A stretch of DNA of 9,377 nt from positions 1 through 9,377 of the forward strand of contig JAEYWW010000283.1 in NCBI GenBank assembly GCA_023428805.1, written 5' to 3'. The translations under genes and the position numbers were made by a program. A model generated the notes under the pieces. It was not told the DNA's origin. It worked only from the letters and a program-made list of their open reading frames with translations, and did not search any database. Source of the DNA: Armatimonadota bacterium. GTDB taxonomy: Bacteria; Armatimonadota; Fimbriimonadia; Fimbriimonadales; Fimbriimonadaceae. Each line of letters starts with the position of its first letter. Position 1 is the stretch's first letter. Of this stretch, positions 6,176 to 9,377 are shown in pieces.

Positions 6176-8280
6176 GCGACGCGCCCACCCCCTTCCCCAC
6201 CATTCCAACCGTCTCGATCACCACCGAGCAGACAGGGGCCTCGACGAAGTCGAACGAACTCGGGATGCGCCCGATGCAGCAGCGGGTCTTCGCCCATCGG
6301 GGCGAGCAGTACCTGCTAATCAAATCCCCGCCTGCCTCCGGCAAGTCCCGCGCTCTCATGTTTGTCGCGCTCGACAAACTCACCAACCTGGGAGTGAGGC
6401 AAGCCATCATTGCGGTGCCGGAACAGATCATCGGAGCTAGTTTCAATGATGAGAAACTGAGCGAGCACGGCTTCTGGGCGGACTGGGAAGTCAAGGCCCG
6501 CTGGAACCTCTGTAGTGCCCCCGGCGCAGACGAGCCCGCCGTCGCGAAGTCGAAGGTCAAGGCCGTCGGCGAATTCCTGGCGAGCGAAGACAAAGTGCTC
6601 CTCTGCACCCATGCCACCCTCCGCTTCGCGGTGGACGAGCTGGGCATCGAAGCCTTCGATGACCGCCTCCTGGCGATTGATGAATTCCACCACGCCAGCG
6701 CGAACCCAGAGAATCGGCTCGGCCACCAACTCAGCCAGTTCATCGCGCGGGACAAAGTGCATATCATTGCGATGACCGGAAGCTACTTCCGCGGTGACGC
6801 GGAAGCGGTGCTTGCGCCGTCGGACGAAGCCAAGTTCACGACCGTCACCTACACCTACTACGAACAGCTCAACGGCTATACGTATCTCAAGGCTCTTGAC
6901 ATCGGCTACGCGTTCTATACGGGCCGATATGTGGATGCGGTGGCGAACGTGCTCGACCGCAGCCTCAAGACCATCGTGCACATCCCCAGCGTCCAGTCCC
7001 GAGAAAGCCTGAAGGATAAGGTCAAGGAGACGGAAGAGATCATTGACCACCTCGGCGAATGGAAGGAACGGGACAAGGAAACTGGATTCCATCTCGTCGA
7101 AGTGCGTGAAGGGCCAAACCAGGGCAAAATCCTGCGCGTTGCGGACCTGGTGGATGATCGTGAGCCTGCCCAGCGGGAGAGAGTGATGAAGGCCCTGCGC
7201 GATCCCGCGCAGAAAAACAATCGGGATCACGTGGACGTGATCATCGCTCTCGGCATGGCCAAAGAGGGATTCGACTGGATCTGGTGCGAGCACGCCCTCA
7301 CCATCGGCTACCGCAGCAGTTTGACCGAAGTGATCCAGATCATCGGCCGTTCAACGCGCGATGCTCCGGGCAAAGAACGCGCCAGGTTCACCAATTTCAT
7401 TGCCGAACCCGACGCCTCAGAGAGCGCGGTGGTGGATGCGGTCAACGACACTTTGAAGGCCATCGCCGCCTGTCTGCTCATGGAGCAGGTCCTGACGCCG
7501 CGCTTTGAGTTCACCCCGCGAAATGCCGGACCACAGGAAGGATTCGATTACGGAAACGCAGGCTACACCGAAGGCAAATCGAATGTCGGAATCAACCACG
7601 ATACGGGCCAGATTCACTTCGAAATCAAGGGACTCGTGGAGCCGCAAAGCAAAGAAGCCAAGCGAATCTGCCGCGAAGACTTGAATGAGGTCATCACGGC
7701 GTTTGTCCAAGACAAGAGCGCATTGGAGAAAGGGCTTTTCGACCAGGAGAACACCCTGCCCGAAGAACTGACGCAGGTCCGCATGGGCAAAATCGTGCGG
7801 GAGCGCTATCCTGAATTGGAGGATACGGATTTGGAGGCGGTGCGCCAACACGCAATCGCCGCGCTGAATATCGCCCAGCAGGCCAAGCAGATCGCCCTTG
7901 GACTCGCTCAGGATGAGGAAGGCAAGCCCAGCCTCAACACGTCTCTGATTGAAGGAGTCAAGAAATATGCGATGGACGTACGGGACTTGGACATCGACAT
8001 GATCGACCGGGTCAATCCCTTCTCCGCCGCCTATGCGATCCTGGCCAAGTCGATGGACGAGAAAACGCTGCGCCAAGTGCAGGCGTCCATCGCGGCGAAG
8101 CGGGTCGCCATTCCCTACGATGAGGCGAAGGAGATCGCGATCCGGGCAAAAGCGTGGCTGCAGGATCGGGGCCGCCTCCCGGACGTGGGCTCATCTGATC
8201 CCTACGAACGCTATTTGGCCGAAGGCGTGGCCGCCTTCCAGCGTCATGTCGCCGCCGAAAAACGCCGGGAGCAGACATGA
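6172..8280 (+). CDS. SF2 DEAD/DEAH-type helicase of the methyltransferase operon
   Basis: This 702-residue SF2 ATPase shows all core motifs: a Q-motif-like RPMQQRVF (33-40), Walker A SPPASGKS (52-59, K58), Walker B with DEFHH (D170, E171), motif III MTGS (201-204), motif V in ALGMAKEGFDW (359-369) and motif VI QIIGRSTRD (389-397) with paired arginines. It resembles the ResIII-like translocases of type I/III restriction enzymes, but no nuclease domain is attached. Residues about 445-702 are a helical C-terminal region I cannot assign. It ends with GRLPDVGSSDPYERYL (667-682), a motif echoed near the N-terminus of the next protein. The gene begins inside the methyltransferase stop (ATGA) and ends inside the start of the nuclease gene (ATGA), so all three are probably translationally coupled. 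Its likely role is to translocate along DNA and deliver the nuclease; strand preference and trigger are unknown. Confidence 0.92.
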   Translation: MSDAPTPFPTIPTVSITTEQTGASTKSNELGMRPMQQRVFAHRGEQYLLIKSPPASGKSRALMFVALDKLTNLGVRQAIIAVPEQIIGASFNDEKLSEHGFWADWEVKARWNLCSAPGADEPAVAKSKVKAVGEFLASEDKVLLCTHATLRFAVDELGIEAFDDRLLAIDEFHHASANPENRLGHQLSQFIARDKVHIIAMTGSYFRGDAEAVLAPSDEAKFTTVTYTYYEQLNGYTYLKALDIGYAFYTGRYVDAVANVLDRSLKTIVHIPSVQSRESLKDKVKETEEIIDHLGEWKERDKETGFHLVEVREGPNQGKILRVADLVDDREPAQRERVMKALRDPAQKNNRDHVDVIIALGMAKEGFDWIWCEHALTIGYRSSLTEVIQIIGRSTRDAPGKERARFTNFIAEPDASESAVVDAVNDTLKAIAACLLMEQVLTPRFEFTPRNAGPQEGFDYGNAGYTEGKSNVGINHDTGQIHFEIKGLVEPQSKEAKRICREDLNEVITAFVQDKSALEKGLFDQENTLPEELTQVRMGKIVRERYPELEDTDLEAVRQHAIAALNIAQQAKQIALGLAQDEEGKPSLNTSLIEGVKKYAMDVRDLDIDMIDRVNPFSAAYAILAKSMDEKTLRQVQASIAAKRVAIPYDEAKEIAIRAKAWLQDRGRLPDVGSSDPYERYLAEGVAAFQRHVAAEKRREQT
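8267..8280 (+). promoter_or_regulatory. Ribosome site and ATGA overlap, helicase to nuclease gene
   Basis: GGGAG (8267-8271) lies five bases before the ATG at 8277, inside the end of the helicase gene. The ATG overlaps the helicase TGA as ATGA. The site fixes the start of the nuclease gene and suggests it can be both coupled and independently re-initiated. Confidence 0.65.
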
Positions 8281-9377
8281 GCCGACCCAAGAAAGCGGGC
8301 TCTCAGCGAGACCTGCAGGCCGATGAATCGCTGCTGGCGGATTTGGGCCTGAGTGTTGAAGAAACGAAGCCGGAGACTTACACCGCTCGCGAAGAGAGGA
8401 TTCTGGCGGGATTCGAGGACATTGTCCGGTTCTATGAGGAGCATGGCCGCCTGCCGAGCCACGCGCCGGATGGAGACATCTTCGAACGGCTCTACGCCGT
8501 TCGCCTGGACCGAATCCGCGAACTGCCCGAAGCGTCGGCGTTGCTCTCTCCCCACGATCCCCACGGGCTGCTCACGATGCCCAGCGGCATGATATCGGAA
8601 GCGGAGCTCAAGGCTTTGTCGGATGAAGACCTGCTCGCGGAGTTGGGCATTGATGCCGACACCGACAACATCACGACTTTGCGCCACGTCGCGTCCCGCG
8701 AAGAAAGACAAGCCGCCGAAGAGATCGCCAACCGCACTCCCTGCCTGGACTTTGACCAGTTTCAACCCATCTTCGACGACGTTGATTCTGGCTTGGCAGA
8801 TGGACGACTAGCGGCGGTGCGATTTGAGAAGAATGCGGCGGTCGCTCAAGGGGATACGTTCATTCTTGGCGGTCAATACGCCTACGTTGCGGAAGTGGGT
8901 GAGGAAATCCGAACCACGCCCGGCAAAACGGATGCGCGTCTGCGTGTGATCTATTCAAACGGCACCGAGAGCAACCTCCTCCGACGTTCGCTTCAACGGG
9001 GACTTTACAAAGATGAAGCCGGGAGGCGCATTGTTCCCCGAGAATTGGGGGGCCTGTTCGGCGATGCGATGGAAGAAGGCGACGTGAAGACGGGGACTAT
9101 CTACGTTTTACGAAGTCTGTCCACTCATCCCTTCATCGCCGCGCATCGTGAACTGGTTCACAAGATTGGCGTCACGGGCGGAACTATCACCTCAAGGATA
9201 GGGGATCCGAAGGTGGACGCGACTTACCTGCTGGCTGACGTGGAGGTCGTGGCGGAATACAAACTGGCAGGAATCAACCGTGCCAAGCTCGAAACAGTCT
9301 TCCACCGCATCTTCGCTGCGGCTCAGATAGACTTGGAAATCCAGGATCGCTTCGGCAATCCCGTCAAGCCCAAAGAG
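8277..9377 (+). CDS. GIY-YIG (T5orf172-type) nuclease family protein (3' partial)
   Basis: The frame is open from the ATG at 8277 to the window end (367 residues, no stop), so the gene is cut by the window edge. The N-terminal half (about 1-160) is charged and helical, with two copies of a DE-x-LLA-x-LG...REER unit. Residues about 180-265 look like a beta-rich domain (QGDTFILGGQYAYVAEVGE, LRVIYSNGTESNLLRRSLQR, then GRRIVP). A GIY-YIG core follows: TGTIYVLRS (272-280) supplies the GIY element with Y276, HKIG (295-298) replaces YIG as is usual in the T5orf172 branch, R307 is the likely catalytic arginine, and E339 in KLETVFHRIF is the likely metal-binding glutamate. All key residues are present, so it is probably active. 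GIY-YIG enzymes cut DNA in restriction, repair and homing. Its position after a methyltransferase and a helicase suggests it is the effector of the operon. Confidence 0.87.
   Translation, partial: MSRPKKAGSQRDLQADESLLADLGLSVEETKPETYTAREERILAGFEDIVRFYEEHGRLPSHAPDGDIFERLYAVRLDRIRELPEASALLSPHDPHGLLTMPSGMISEAELKALSDEDLLAELGIDADTDNITTLRHVASREERQAAEEIANRTPCLDFDQFQPIFDDVDSGLADGRLAAVRFEKNAAVAQGDTFILGGQYAYVAEVGEEIRTTPGKTDARLRVIYSNGTESNLLRRSLQRGLYKDEAGRRIVPRELGGLFGDAMEEGDVKTGTIYVLRSLSTHPFIAAHRELVHKIGVTGGTITSRIGDPKVDATYLLADVEVVAEYKLAGINRAKLETVFHRIFAAAQIDLEIQDRFGNPVKPKE
8322..8708 (+). repeat. Internal protein-level repeat in the nuclease N-terminus
   Basis: Two copies of the pattern DE-[SD]-LLA-[DE]-LG-[LI] followed by REER occur at residues 16-41 (DESLLADLGL, then REER at 38-41) and 116-144 (DEDLLAELGI, then REER at 141-144). 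The distance from DE to REER is 22 residues in copy one and 25 in copy two, and the copies are 100 residues apart. The DNA is diverged, so this is an old duplication. It may make two small helical binding modules. The similarity was judged by eye. Confidence 0.6.

Noticed and set aside
6316..7293. Long minus-strand open frame (325 codons) opposite the SF2 helicase motifs
   Set aside because: It is entirely antisense to the ATPase core, whose motifs I to VI are intact on the plus strand. It has no independent start signal or family resemblance.
1..9377. tRNA, rRNA, CRISPR arrays, insertion sequences or att-like repeats
   Set aside because: Reading both strands I saw no regularly spaced repeats, transposase or integrase motifs, or tRNA-like cloverleaf candidates.

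Overview
This is a GC-rich bacterial window (about 60-70% GC in the coding parts counted by hand) that reads as part of an anti-phage defence island. The host cannot be fixed from sequence alone. High GC, a leaderless-looking start for the methyltransferase gene and the style of the minus-strand hypothetical protein would suit Verrucomicrobiota or a similar phylum, but that is a weak inference. I see no tRNA, rRNA, CRISPR array, transposase or integrase.

Layout. (1) Bases 1-2390, plus strand: the 3' portion of a very large SF1 helicase fused to a Vsr-like (PD-(D/E)XK) nuclease and a C-terminal DUF3320-type domain; its N-terminal part lies upstream of the window. (2) Bases 2391-2457: a short convergent gap holding a hairpin terminator for the minus-strand gene. 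(3) Bases 2458-3162, minus strand: a stand-alone 234-residue hypothetical protein whose N-terminus resembles small phage or virion-like repeat proteins. (4) Bases 3163-3397: an AT-richer gap with the divergent promoters. (5) Bases 3398-9377, plus strand: three tightly coupled genes. They encode an MmeI-like adenine DNA methyltransferase with no visible nuclease motif, an SF2 DEAD/DEAH-type helicase, and a protein ending in a GIY-YIG (T5orf172-type) nuclease domain that runs off the window. Both junctions are 4-base ATGA stop/start overlaps.

The best candidate for an interesting system is this triad. In single-chain type IIL enzymes (MmeI) the nuclease, methyltransferase and target recognition domain sit in one polypeptide. 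Here the methyltransferase chain has the right length and domain order, but its N-terminus shows no D...ExK motif. A translocase and a nuclease of a different fold are instead encoded next door. The simplest model is a split restriction-modification-like system: the methyltransferase marks self DNA, and the helicase and GIY-YIG nuclease attack unmarked DNA. I do not recognise a formal name for it, although pairs and triads of this kind are probably widespread.

Two further signals support an arms-race role. The central part of the methyltransferase gene, covering motif IV and the presumed target recognition domain, falls to about 40% GC between flanks near 70%, as expected if the specificity cassette was replaced by recombination. 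The nuclease N-terminus contains an internal repeat, plus a GRLP...ER motif also found at the C-terminus of the neighbouring helicase, which may be a docking or DNA-binding module.
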